From: Bacteroidia bacterium | GTDB taxonomy: Bacteria > Bacteroidota > Bacteroidia > 2-12-FULL-35-15 | Reading direction: 5' to 3' | Assembly (NCBI GenBank): GCA_016786925.1 | Contig: JAEUTU010000121.1 | Span: 1-40,530, forward strand | DNA length: 40,530 nucleotides | Shown here: piece after piece, positions 27,091 to 35,784 of the stretch | How the letters are laid out: each line of letters opens with the position of its first letter | Numbering within the stretch: the first letter of the stretch is position 1 | Program-made: the position numbers and the translations under genes | Notes under the pieces: model-generated | Told to the model about the DNA's origin: nothing | The model's database searches: none | The model's input: the letters and a program-made list of their open reading frames with translations, nothing else

Positions 27091-28233
27091 TTAGTTTTTA
27101 ATAAGTTCCGGTTTCGGAACATTTAATAATTCATTGAACTTAAATGCCAGATCCATAAATAGTATTTTCGGATTAGCGTTCCGTTCCATGTGATAATAGG
27201 CTTTATTTAACTCTTCAGTAAATCGTTCAATATTATTGGAGTGAATAAATGGCGCAAACTTTCTTACGAAATCTTGCTCATCTTTACCCAGCTTGGTTAA
27301 AACCGGATCCCCATAATTGATGATCATGCTTTCGCGAATAATATGCAGCGAATAATTAATAAAATTCTTTTGTCGTTCACGCCCCGCTGCACTTACCTCA
27401 TCTATCCAGGAGATAACTGCTCTTGCATCAAACTTTAAACTTGCTCTCATTAACTTTTGAAAGCTCAATAAATTTTGAGCAGCATTTTCATTCTCATTGA
27501 TCAACAATAGCGCCTCGGCATAACTTCCATCCGCTAAATGCGCTGTTTTCTCAGCATCCTCAGGAGACAGGCCATTTTTTTCTACCAATGCTTTTAACAT
27601 ATCCTGATCAGCAATTTTAGGGATCTTGATCAGCTGTGTTCTGGAAACAATGGTTCGCAATAATTGATCTTCACTTTCACATACCAGCAAAAACAATGTT
27701 TTATCAGGTGGCTCTTCCAATATCTTTAACAACTTATTGGCAGCTGCTTGATTCATCTTCTCCGCTTGCCAAATGACCATGATCTTATATTCAGCCTCAT
27801 AGGTAGTTAAACTAAGCTTACGAAGGATCTCGCCACTTTCCTCAACCCCAATAACGGCTTGTTTATTTTCCGCATCCAGCTGCTCAAACCATTTGAACAA
27901 GCTGATGTATGGATTATCAAGGAATGCCTCTCTGAATTTAGCGATCACATCTGTACTTGTTCTCACATCCTTTGATAAGGCAACAGGATAAACAAAATGA
28001 AGATCGGGGTGAATCAGCTTATTATACTTTATACAAGAAGGACAAACACCACAGGCGTCATCCTCTTTTTTATCCTTACACGAAATATACTGAGCATAAG
28101 CCATGGCCAAAGCCAGGCTTCCGTTTCCTTCCGGACCCAAAAACAGCTGTGCATGACTGATCCTTCCCTCTTTTACAGAGCGGACCAGACGTTCTTTAAC
28201 TGCCTGTTGACCAATAATTTCGTGAAATAACAT
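27091..28233 (-). CDS. holB: DNA polymerase III subunit delta'
   Basis: A 380-residue clamp-loader ATPase-like protein: FHEIIGQQAVKERLV at the start, HAQLFLGPEGNGSLALA in place of the P-loop, a four-Cys zinc module (CKDKKEDDACGVCPSC) and LLKILEEPPDKTLFLLV with SRTQ (sensor 1 region). The Walker A lysine is missing (GPEGNGS), as is usual for delta' subunits, which do not hydrolyse ATP. It helps load the sliding clamp during replication. It is the first gene of the minus-strand run, followed after 34 bases by the ricT-like gene. Confidence 0.9.
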   Translation of the reverse strand: MLFHEIIGQQAVKERLVRSVKEGRISHAQLFLGPEGNGSLALAMAYAQYISCKDKKEDDACGVCPSCIKYNKLIHPDLHFVYPVALSKDVRTSTDVIAKFREAFLDNPYISLFKWFEQLDAENKQAVIGVEESGEILRKLSLTTYEAEYKIMVIWQAEKMNQAAANKLLKILEEPPDKTLFLLVCESEDQLLRTIVSRTQLIKIPKIADQDMLKALVEKNGLSPEDAEKTAHLADGSYAEALLLINENENAAQNLLSFQKLMRASLKFDARAVISWIDEVSAAGRERQKNFINYSLHIIRESMIINYGDPVLTKLGKDEQDFVRKFAPFIHSNNIERFTEELNKAYYHMERNANPKILFMDLAFKFNELLNVPKPELIKN

Positions 28234-28417
28234 CTCGCTATTTTTCTACTAAAAAACTCTCAAAGATACTAAATGATTTCAGTATAAATAAGCCCTTTCT
28301 GACATTTTTTAAACCTCATTTTCTTAATAACCCGGTTCCCTTTTTTATCCTGATAAGAATATGAAAATTAGATTTATTTTAATTTTCATATATTAGCCTC
28401 TTATAATCTCTAAGAAA
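28234..28417. promoter_or_regulatory. Divergent intergenic region with a 12-bp palindrome
   Basis: This 184-base stretch separates holB and the adhesin gene, which are transcribed away from each other, so it must hold at least two promoters. ATATGAAAATTA at 28359-28370 and its exact reverse complement at 28380-28391 are parted by 9 bases. The repeat has almost no G or C, so it looks more like a protein-binding site or leader hairpin than a terminator. No clean TAnnTTTG box was found. Confidence 0.45.
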
Positions 28418-31400
28418 ATGAAAAAATTTTACTTACTATTATTTGTTTCTATTGGCTTGTTCTTTTCTGCTAATGTTGCAAAAGCATCACATATTGCAGG
28501 TGGTGACATTAACTATGTTTGTTTGGGAAACAACCAATATCAGATCAATCTGAACCTGTTTGTTGACTGCTTGGGCTTTGATCCTGGCGCCTCTCAAACC
28601 ATCACATTCACAAGTACTTGTGGCGGAACTGCTACCGCTTTGGTGAATGTAACCAATCCTGGCGGAACAGAGATCTCTCAGTTGTGTCCATCACAAATAA
28701 ACAACAGTACCTGTAGCGGAGGTACGCTTCCGGGAATGTGGGTATTTAATTATACAGGAACAGTTACATTGAGCCCAACTTGTAATACCTGGACCATGAG
28801 CTGGACCACTTGTTGCCGTAACAATGCCATTCTTAACTTAACAAATCCGGGGTCATTGGACAGCTATCTGCAGGCTACAATGAATAGTGCTACTGACTCT
28901 TGTAACAACTCTCCTTCTTTTACAGCTCAACCGATTCCATATGTGTGTATCAACCAACAAGTGAACTACAGCTATGGTGTTGTAGAAACGGACGGAGATT
29001 CATTGTATTATTCATTAGTAAATGCTTTGGGTGCAGGAGGAACATTATTAGCGTATAATCCTGGTTATACAGCAGGCTCTCCAATCCCCGGCATTGCTGT
29101 TGATCCACTTACCGGACAATTGACATTTACACCGACTACCTTAGGAAATTTTGTGGTAGTTGTAATGGTCCAAGAATATGATAGCAATGGAAATCTCTTA
29201 GGCACAACCATGCGCGATATTCAGTTCATTGTACAAAACTGTTCCAACATCGTTCCTTCACCTACAGCTGGTGCTATTACCGGATTAACAGGGACATCGG
29301 TTCAAACCGGACCTTATTCTATTGAAATGTGTGAAGGCTCTGTCTTTAACTTTAATGCTGTTTATACGGATGCGGATGCCGGTGATTCACTTTCAATTGT
29401 AACCAATTTGTTGACGGTGTTACCGGGTGCTACGATCACTACCAGTGGTGCCAATCCAATGACAGCAAATATTATCTGGACTGCTCCGGGTGGTAGCGCA
29501 AATACAAACACAACATTTAGTGTTACCGTAAACGATGGTGCTTGTCCGGTTCAAGGTCAGCAAACATTTGTTTACGACATCAATGTGTTGCCAAGAACAC
29601 TTGGTGGCCCTGACCAGATCATCTGCGGAAGCCAAACGGCTCAATTAAGTGGTACCGGTGGTAGTGTTTTCAACTGGGCTGTATTGAGCGGTCCCCCAAT
29701 GGCCGTTGGAACTAACTTCTCTTGCAACCCTTGTGCTAATCCTATTGCTAGTCCAAGTGCTACTACTGTTTACGAAGTAACCAGCGACTTAAGCGGAACA
29801 TGTGTCAATAAAGATACCATTACAATAACTGTTGTTCCTGACTATAGCTTTACTGTAAGCCAATCAGCCGCAACAACTTGTTTGACTCAACCTATTCAGT
29901 TAAATGTAACTCCTACACCAGCTGGAACATATACTTATTCTTGGTCGCCTGCTACGTATTTGAGCAGCAGTACAATTGCTAACCCAACAGCAACCATCAA
30001 TGCGCCCGGAACATATACGTATACGGTTACGGTTACCAGTCCGCAAGGTTGTGTGAAAACAGATGTTGTATCGATCACTGCTAATCCTAGCTTCCCTCCA
30101 AACGCATTGCCTTTTGTATCTGATACAAGTGTATGTATTGGTGATGCGGTTAATTTAGGAGTAACCTTTGGTAGTTCTGTTCCATCTGTATGTGCATTAA
30201 CAGCTAGCGGACCATGCGCTGCTACATTACAATATCAAGTAGGAAACGGAACTTTAACAACAAACGCATACCCAACTCCATATACTAGTTTCTGGGAAGA
30301 TGGAAGATCACAAATGCTTTATCTGGCGTCAGAATTAACGGCCTTGGGTATGACTGGCGGTAAGATCTCCTCTGCTGCATTCAACATTGCGACCAAAGGA
30401 AGTACTGCACCATTTGCAGGATTTACAATTAAAATGAAATGTACTTCATTAACATCGTTAGCAACTTATCAAACAGGAATGACCACTGTATATGGTCCGG
30501 TTACAGCAACAACGGCTGTTGGCTGGAATACTTACAACTTCCCTACTGCTTATGAGTGGGATGGAATTTCAAATATCATTGTTGAGGTTTGTTATGATAA
30601 CAATGCATGGACAGGAAATGACGTAGTTCAGAAAACGACTACTGCATTTAACTCCGTAATTTTACAATACACAGATGGTGCAACAGGTTGTGCCCTTACT
30701 GCTCCAACAACATATACTGAGCGTCCAAATATTCGTTTCCAGGCTTGTGGTGCAGTCCCTGATACATCTGCATACGTATATTCATGGACACCAACACCGG
30801 GTGTTAGCAGTCCTTCAAGTCAATTTACTCCTGCTACCCTTGGAGGAAATACAACGTATACAGTGGTAGTGACCAATTCAACGAGTGGATGTGCAGATAC
30901 CGCAACGATCAATGTAAATGCAACGGCACCGGCTGTATCCTTTACAGCATCTCCATCAAGCGGATTCTATCCATTAAATGTTCAGTTCACCAACACATCA
31001 TCATCTAACGTTGTGAATGTTATCTGGAATTTTGGAGACACGATTTCCGGTGCAAACAATACATCAACCCTTTTTGATCCAACACATGTTTTTGCTCAAG
31101 AAGGAACATACACTGTTACATTGGTTGGTGTTGATGCAAATGGTTGTACAGATACTGTAACCGGAACTATAGAAGTAACAGGACAATCAGCGATGTTCAT
31201 CCCGAACGTATTTACTCCGGGTGGACAAAATCCAACATTCAAAGTGAGCGGGGTGGGTATCACAGAGTATTCGATCCAGATCTTCGACCGTTGGGGATTG
31301 AAACTTTATGAATCAGGCGATATCAATAGTCCTTGGACTGGTGGAGATTCAAACGATGGAACTTATTTCTTTATGATCAAAGCGAAAGGCATTGAAGGAA

Positions 31401-31444
31401 AAGAATACGATGAGAAAGGTTATCTCCAACTCATTAGAAACTAA
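28418..31444 (+). CDS. Large secreted T9SS adhesin-like protein with PKD domain and type B C-terminal signal
   Basis: A 1008-residue protein with a Sec signal peptide (first 23 or so residues, ending near AKASH). The N-terminal 280 residues are the Cys-containing ASHIAGGDINYVC domain common at the start of Bacteroidota surface proteins. Several Ig-like blocks follow. A separate domain (about residues 588-785, CALTASG to RFQACG) appears inserted within one of them. A PKD-like domain (about 840-925, with VIWNFGDT and HVFAQEGTYTVTL) and the gliding-motility-associated C-terminal domain (about 927-1008, FIPNVFTPGG to GYLQLIRN) complete it. The last domain is the type B signal recognised by the type IX secretion system, so the protein should be exported to the cell surface or outside. 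Adhesion is the likely role, inferred from architecture. Confidence 0.88.
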   Translation: MKKFYLLLFVSIGLFFSANVAKASHIAGGDINYVCLGNNQYQINLNLFVDCLGFDPGASQTITFTSTCGGTATALVNVTNPGGTEISQLCPSQINNSTCSGGTLPGMWVFNYTGTVTLSPTCNTWTMSWTTCCRNNAILNLTNPGSLDSYLQATMNSATDSCNNSPSFTAQPIPYVCINQQVNYSYGVVETDGDSLYYSLVNALGAGGTLLAYNPGYTAGSPIPGIAVDPLTGQLTFTPTTLGNFVVVVMVQEYDSNGNLLGTTMRDIQFIVQNCSNIVPSPTAGAITGLTGTSVQTGPYSIEMCEGSVFNFNAVYTDADAGDSLSIVTNLLTVLPGATITTSGANPMTANIIWTAPGGSANTNTTFSVTVNDGACPVQGQQTFVYDINVLPRTLGGPDQIICGSQTAQLSGTGGSVFNWAVLSGPPMAVGTNFSCNPCANPIASPSATTVYEVTSDLSGTCVNKDTITITVVPDYSFTVSQSAATTCLTQPIQLNVTPTPAGTYTYSWSPATYLSSSTIANPTATINAPGTYTYTVTVTSPQGCVKTDVVSITANPSFPPNALPFVSDTSVCIGDAVNLGVTFGSSVPSVCALTASGPCAATLQYQVGNGTLTTNAYPTPYTSFWEDGRSQMLYLASELTALGMTGGKISSAAFNIATKGSTAPFAGFTIKMKCTSLTSLATYQTGMTTVYGPVTATTAVGWNTYNFPTAYEWDGISNIIVEVCYDNNAWTGNDVVQKTTTAFNSVILQYTDGATGCALTAPTTYTERPNIRFQACGAVPDTSAYVYSWTPTPGVSSPSSQFTPATLGGNTTYTVVVTNSTSGCADTATINVNATAPAVSFTASPSSGFYPLNVQFTNTSSSNVVNVIWNFGDTISGANNTSTLFDPTHVFAQEGTYTVTLVGVDANGCTDTVTGTIEVTGQSAMFIPNVFTPGGQNPTFKVSGVGITEYSIQIFDRWGLKLYESGDINSPWTGGDSNDGTYFFMIKAKGIEGKEYDEKGYLQLIRN

Positions 31445-31451
31445 TAAATTC

Positions 31452-31480
31452 AAAACCCCAACAAAATGTTGGGGTTTTTT
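31452..31480 (+). terminator. Strong intrinsic terminator after the adhesin gene
   Basis: AAAACCCCAACA and TGTTGGGGTTTT form a perfect 12-bp stem around an AAA loop, and the T-run continues to 31480. It starts 8 bases after the adhesin stop. The A-tract on the left arm means it could also act on the other strand. Confidence 0.88.
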
Positions 31481-31491
31481 GTTACTGATAT

Positions 31492-32415
31492 ATGAAGCTA
31501 AAAAAAATTGTAATAGCAGGAGGTTCCGGTTTCTTAGGACAGATCATTATTGAAAAATTCAAAGGAAAAACAGAAGAGATTGTTGTGCTTTCAAGAAATA
31601 ACAAAGACAAACAAAACAATGTTCGAACTGTTATTTGGGATGCAAAAAATATTGGTGATTGGACAAAAGAGCTAAACAGTGCTGACGTGTTGATCAACCT
31701 TACAGGAAAAAGCATTAACTGCAGGCACAACGAGGCTAATAAAAAAGAGCTCTTATCATCTCGCATCGATGCTACCGAAATTTTAGGAAAAGCAATTCAA
31801 GGTTGCGAACAAGCACCAAAGTTATGGATCAATGCTTCTGCTGCTGCACTCTACATTCCCGGCTCAAAGCCCAATACGGAAAAAGACACCCACTTTGGAA
31901 ATGGATTCATGGAAGAAATGTGCATCCGTTGGGAAAAGTCTTTTTTAAAAAGTAATTGTCCTCAAACCCGAAAAATAATTATGCGCATAACGTTGATACT
32001 CGGAAAAAGCGGAGGTGTTTTTCCTGTTTTGACGGATCTAACAAAAAAAGGATTGGGAGGCAAAGCTGGCTCAGGAAAACAAATGATGAGCTGGATGCAT
32101 GCAGATGATTTTTTAAATGCAATTAACTGGTTCATTGAAAATGAAAACGCAAATGGCATTTATAATATGTCATCTCCACAACCAATATCCAATAAGGACT
32201 TTATGGCCTTATTAAGAAAAAATACAAACACCCTATTAGGTTTACCTGCACCAGCATTCGCGATCCGCTTAGCCTCTGTTTTTATGCAAACCGAACCGGG
32301 ACTGGTACTCAATAGTGTTAATGTACTTCCGCAAAAATTACTTGATAATGGCTTTCATTTTGAGTTTGCAAAAGCGGAAGATGCGATCGCTTCCTTGTGT
32401 AAAAAAGTTAATTAA
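31492..32415 (+). CDS. TIGR01777 family NAD(P)-binding epimerase-like protein
   Basis: A 307-residue extended SDR protein with the nucleotide-binding GGSGFLGQ near the start, DVLINLTGKSI, the SSRIDATEILG and WINASAAALY segments, and GGKAGSGKQMMSWMHADD, all typical of the TIGR01777/YfcH (SDR39U1) family; a short C-terminal DUF1731-like part follows. The active-site Tyr is present in AALY. The substrate of the family is not established. The gene starts 11 bases after the adhesin terminator and has no clear promoter before it, so weak read-through or an unseen promoter must serve it. Confidence 0.88.
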   Translation: MKLKKIVIAGGSGFLGQIIIEKFKGKTEEIVVLSRNNKDKQNNVRTVIWDAKNIGDWTKELNSADVLINLTGKSINCRHNEANKKELLSSRIDATEILGKAIQGCEQAPKLWINASAAALYIPGSKPNTEKDTHFGNGFMEEMCIRWEKSFLKSNCPQTRKIIMRITLILGKSGGVFPVLTDLTKKGLGGKAGSGKQMMSWMHADDFLNAINWFIENENANGIYNMSSPQPISNKDFMALLRKNTNTLLGLPAPAFAIRLASVFMQTEPGLVLNSVNVLPQKLLDNGFHFEFAKAEDAIASLCKKVN

Positions 32416-32424
32416 TTGTTAAGG

Positions 32425-32457
32425 TTTGCACCCGTTCTTTTATTTCACTTACTTTTT
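32425..32457 (+). promoter_or_regulatory. Putative promoter for the Lys-rich small protein
   Basis: TTTG at 32425-32428 and TACTTTTT at 32450-32457 resemble the Bacteroidota -33 and -7 boxes with 21 bases between; the last -7 base departs from TAnnTTTG. The ATG follows at 32490. Confidence 0.35.
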
Positions 32458-32489
32458 TTTAACCTTTATCCCTATAAATTAAAAAAAAC

Positions 32490-32768
32490 ATGGACAAAAA
32501 AGAACTACGCAAACAACTTGAACTTGCATTACTTAAGTCAATAGAAGAAACCCTATCCAAGCTAAACCCAAAAGCAAGCGTAGCGATCAGAAAGAGCAAT
32601 CATAAACATAGCAAGGACATTGCTAAAAAATTCTACAAAACACTGAAAAGTCTTTCAGAAAAAAAGAATGCCCCGGTTAAAAATGCCGGCAAAAAGGTCA
32701 TTAAGAAAAAACCGGTAAAGGCTTTAAAAAAAGCAGTTTCTAAGAAGACTAAAGGTGCAAAAAAATAA
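32490..32768 (+). CDS. Small Lys-rich basic protein, histone H1-like tail
   Basis: A 92-residue protein in two parts. Residues 1-60 are predicted helical and mildly basic (ELRKQLELALLKSIEETLSKL), with HKHSKDIAKKFYKTLKSL. Residues 60-92 are a Lys/Ala/Val tail of KKVIKKKPVKALKKAV type, like the tails of bacterial histone H1-like proteins. I recognise no named family. The composition suggests binding to DNA, RNA or polyphosphate. The last is worth noting because ppk1 starts 33 bases downstream and Lys-rich tracts bind or are modified by polyphosphate; this is only a hint from position. Confidence 0.72.
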   Translation: MDKKELRKQLELALLKSIEETLSKLNPKASVAIRKSNHKHSKDIAKKFYKTLKSLSEKKNAPVKNAGKKVIKKKPVKALKKAVSKKTKGAKK

Positions 32769-32801
32769 TCCTTAACTTCGCTTAAGTTTATTTTGTAGGG
32801 T

Positions 32802-34847
32802 ATGATCACTAAAAAAGTGCTTTTGATTAATCGTGAATTAAGCTGGCTAGCTTTTAATGAACGGGTATTACAGGAAGCAAATGATAAAAGCGTTCCACTT
32901 ATTGAACGCATTAAATTTCTAGGCATTTTTTCAAATAACCGGGATGAATTTTTTCGTGTTCGTGTAGCAACCCTGAAACGTATTGTAAAGCATCAAAAAA
33001 AAGCGGAAGAGCTAATGGGTGAAAATCCAACCTTGTTGCTGGATAAAATTCAGAAGACCGTTATTGAACAACAGAACAAATTCGAAACGATCTATCAAGG
33101 AATTCTCAAAGAGCTTGGAAAGAAAAACATCACCATATTAAATGAGAAAGAGTTAAGCAGAGTACAGGGCACCTTTGTCAAAAATTATTTTAAGGACAAA
33201 ATAATGCCCACCCTGTTCCCGATCATGCTGGACAGCTCCATGCCATTCCCCTATTTAAAAGATAAATCGGGTTATCTGATCATTAAATTAGGACGAACGG
33301 ATAAAGAGAAAAAAAGCAAATATGCACTCATTGAGGTTCCAACTGATGTGCATTCCCGTTTTGTTGTTCTTCCAAAAGAGAAAGAAAAGAATTTTATCAT
33401 TTTATTAGATGATGTGATCCGTTTTTGCCTGGAAGATGTGTTTCAAAATTTTGAACACGACTACATTGAGTCGTATAATATAAAACTGACAAGGGACGCA
33501 GAGATTGATATGGACAACGACATTTCCAAAAGTTTTGTAGAGAAAATATCAAAAGGGCTGAAGGCTAGAAAAAAAGGGCAACCTGTGCGACTTGTATATG
33601 ATAGCCAGATCGCACCCGACATTTTGGAATTCATTATGAAAAAGATCAAGCTGGGAAAAGAAGACAATCCTATTCCCGGAGGTCGCTACCATAACTTTAA
33701 AGATTTTATCTCATTTCCAAATATTGGATCGTCCGATCTGAGTTATAAAAAGATACAACCGGTAAAGCATCCCGATCTAAAAAATCAAAGAAGTGTTTTT
33801 AAAGTCATCGGTCAAAAAGATGTAATGATCACTTATCCATATCAATCGTTCGATCACATTATTGATATGTTGCGTGAAGCATCCATCGATCCGAAAGTGC
33901 AGACTATTAAAATTACTTTGTATCGTGCAGGGAAAGTGTCAAACGTTGTAAAAGCCTTGATCAATGCAGTAAAAAACGGGAAAAGTGTAACAGCCGTCAT
34001 TGAACTGCGCGCCCGTTTCGATGAAGAGTCTAATCTTTTTTGGGCAGAAAAACTACAAGAAGAAGGCGCACGTGTCATCTATGGTGTTCCTAGTTTAAAA
34101 GTGCATTCCAAAATGTTTTGTATCACACGAAAAGAAGGAGGAAAAAACAAATTATATGCACATATTGGCACAGGGAATTTTAATGAAGATACCTCCAAAG
34201 TATATACCGATCATAGTTTGCTAACAAGCGACCCTCGCATTACCGAAGAGGTAGATAAGGTTTTTGGCTTTTATGAAGACAATTTCAAGGCAGGAAATTA
34301 TAAACACTTGCTGGTGTCTCCTTTCTTCATGCGCAAACGACTTATTCAACTGATCGATCAGGAAATCAAAAACGCCAGATCAAAAAAGCCGGCCTATATC
34401 ATTCTTAAATTAAACAATCTGGTAGATGCGGTTATGATCAAAAAACTTTATGAAGCAAGCGCATCAGGTGTTAAAATAAAATTGATCGTTCGTGGTATTT
34501 GTTCGTTGGTGGCAGGCGTAAAAGGGATAAGCGATAACATTGAAGCGATAAGCATTGTAGATAAATTCTTAGAACACAGCCGGGTGTTCGTATTTTGTAA
34601 TGGCGGAGAAGAAAAATACTTTATATCTTCGGCCGACTGGATGACACGAAATTTAGATCACCGTTCAGAAGTGGCAGTTCCTATTTATGATAAAGGGATT
34701 CAGCAACAATTAAAAAAGATCATCCATACACTTTGGTCGGACAACACCAAAGCCAGGGTTTTAGGAAGCACACAAAACAATGAATATAAAAAGTCGACAG
34801 GGAAGAAAATAAGAGCGCAAGAAGAGCTTTTTACATTATTTAAATAA
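32802..34847 (+). CDS. ppk1: Polyphosphate kinase 1
   Basis: A 681-residue protein with the full PPK1 layout: N-terminal LINRELSWLAFNERVLQEA, the middle head domain, and two C-terminal domains holding both catalytic histidines. These are His435 (PSLKVHSKMF) and His592 (FLEHSRVFVF), the same numbers as in the E. coli enzyme. VKTITLYR-like (KITLYRAGKVS) and ADWMTRNLDHRSEVAVPI blocks are intact. It makes inorganic polyphosphate from ATP reversibly. The ppx gene follows after 8 bases, so polyphosphate synthesis and breakdown are encoded together. Confidence 0.96.
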   Translation: MITKKVLLINRELSWLAFNERVLQEANDKSVPLIERIKFLGIFSNNRDEFFRVRVATLKRIVKHQKKAEELMGENPTLLLDKIQKTVIEQQNKFETIYQGILKELGKKNITILNEKELSRVQGTFVKNYFKDKIMPTLFPIMLDSSMPFPYLKDKSGYLIIKLGRTDKEKKSKYALIEVPTDVHSRFVVLPKEKEKNFIILLDDVIRFCLEDVFQNFEHDYIESYNIKLTRDAEIDMDNDISKSFVEKISKGLKARKKGQPVRLVYDSQIAPDILEFIMKKIKLGKEDNPIPGGRYHNFKDFISFPNIGSSDLSYKKIQPVKHPDLKNQRSVFKVIGQKDVMITYPYQSFDHIIDMLREASIDPKVQTIKITLYRAGKVSNVVKALINAVKNGKSVTAVIELRARFDEESNLFWAEKLQEEGARVIYGVPSLKVHSKMFCITRKEGGKNKLYAHIGTGNFNEDTSKVYTDHSLLTSDPRITEEVDKVFGFYEDNFKAGNYKHLLVSPFFMRKRLIQLIDQEIKNARSKKPAYIILKLNNLVDAVMIKKLYEASASGVKIKLIVRGICSLVAGVKGISDNIEAISIVDKFLEHSRVFVFCNGGEEKYFISSADWMTRNLDHRSEVAVPIYDKGIQQQLKKIIHTLWSDNTKARVLGSTQNNEYKKSTGKKIRAQEELFTLFK

Positions 34848-34855
34848 ATTACATA

Positions 34856-35755
34856 TTGAAATTTGCAGCCATTGATATAGGATCTAATGCCGTTCGTTTA
34901 CTGTTCTGTAATGTTTACGAAGAAGGGGGAAAAACGCTTTATAAAAAAGCTGAGTTGATCCGCGTACCCATCCGATTGGGCGAAGATTCGTTCTTAAATA
35001 AGAAGATCTCCGCAAAAAAAGCAGACAAGCTTGTAACAGCTATGAAAGCATTTAAAAACCTAATTGATGTGTACGATGCAATCGATTACCGTGCCTGTGC
35101 AACATCCGCTATGCGTGATGCAGAGAACGGACAAGAAGTTGTTGACCGTGTAAGAAAAGAAGCCGGCATTAAGATCGAGATCATTGATGGAAAAACAGAA
35201 GCCGATATTATCTATTCCAACCATATTGAAGAACATTTAGATAAAAACAATAACTATTTGTACGTTGATATTGGCGGGGGAAGTACAGAGATCACACTCT
35301 TTTCAAAGAACAAAGCAGTGGTGTCACAATCATTCAACATTGGAACCATTCGCATGCTACATGACCAGATCGATAAAGAATATTGGAGCAATTTCAAAAA
35401 CTGGGTAGCAGAGATCAGTAAAGGATACAAACCTTTAATTGCTATTGGTTCGGGTGGAAACATCAACAAGCTTTTTAAGATCAGTGGTCGAAAACCGAAT
35501 AAACTTTTGCCAACTTATAAGCTAAAAGGAATTTACGAAGTACTGGAATCATATAGCTACGAAGAACGAGTTCGGCTATTGGGCTTAAACCCCGATAGAG
35601 CAGACGTGATCATTCCTGCATCCAAAATATTATTAACTGTTCTTAAAAAAGCAGAGATCGAAAAGATCCTTGTTCCTCAGATCGGTTTATCCGATGGTAT
35701 TGTACATCAATTATATGAGAAGTACAAAGAGAAGGAGAGTTTTTCTGTAAAATGA
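34856..35755 (+). CDS. ppx: Exopolyphosphatase / Ppx-GppA family phosphatase
   Basis: A 299-residue protein of the ASKHA fold: AAIDIGSNAVRLLF (phosphate 1 motif), ACATSAMRDAENG, and VDIGGGSTEITLF (phosphate 2). It is the short form, without the C-terminal HD-like domain of E. coli Ppx. It would remove terminal phosphates from polyphosphate or act on pppGpp. The start is most likely TTG: an in-frame stop lies 15 bases upstream and no ATG occurs before the conserved first strand. It sits 8 bases after ppk1. Confidence 0.92.
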   Translation: MKFAAIDIGSNAVRLLFCNVYEEGGKTLYKKAELIRVPIRLGEDSFLNKKISAKKADKLVTAMKAFKNLIDVYDAIDYRACATSAMRDAENGQEVVDRVRKEAGIKIEIIDGKTEADIIYSNHIEEHLDKNNNYLYVDIGGGSTEITLFSKNKAVVSQSFNIGTIRMLHDQIDKEYWSNFKNWVAEISKGYKPLIAIGSGGNINKLFKISGRKPNKLLPTYKLKGIYEVLESYSYEERVRLLGLNPDRADVIIPASKILLTVLKKAEIEKILVPQIGLSDGIVHQLYEKYKEKESFSVK

Positions 35756-35784
35756 AAAACAGCAATTGATTAAATCGTTAATGA

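Noticed and set aside
27091..28233. Broken P-loop in the clamp-loader protein as a sign of a decayed gene
   Set aside because: Loss of the Walker A lysine is normal for delta' subunits; the rest is intact.
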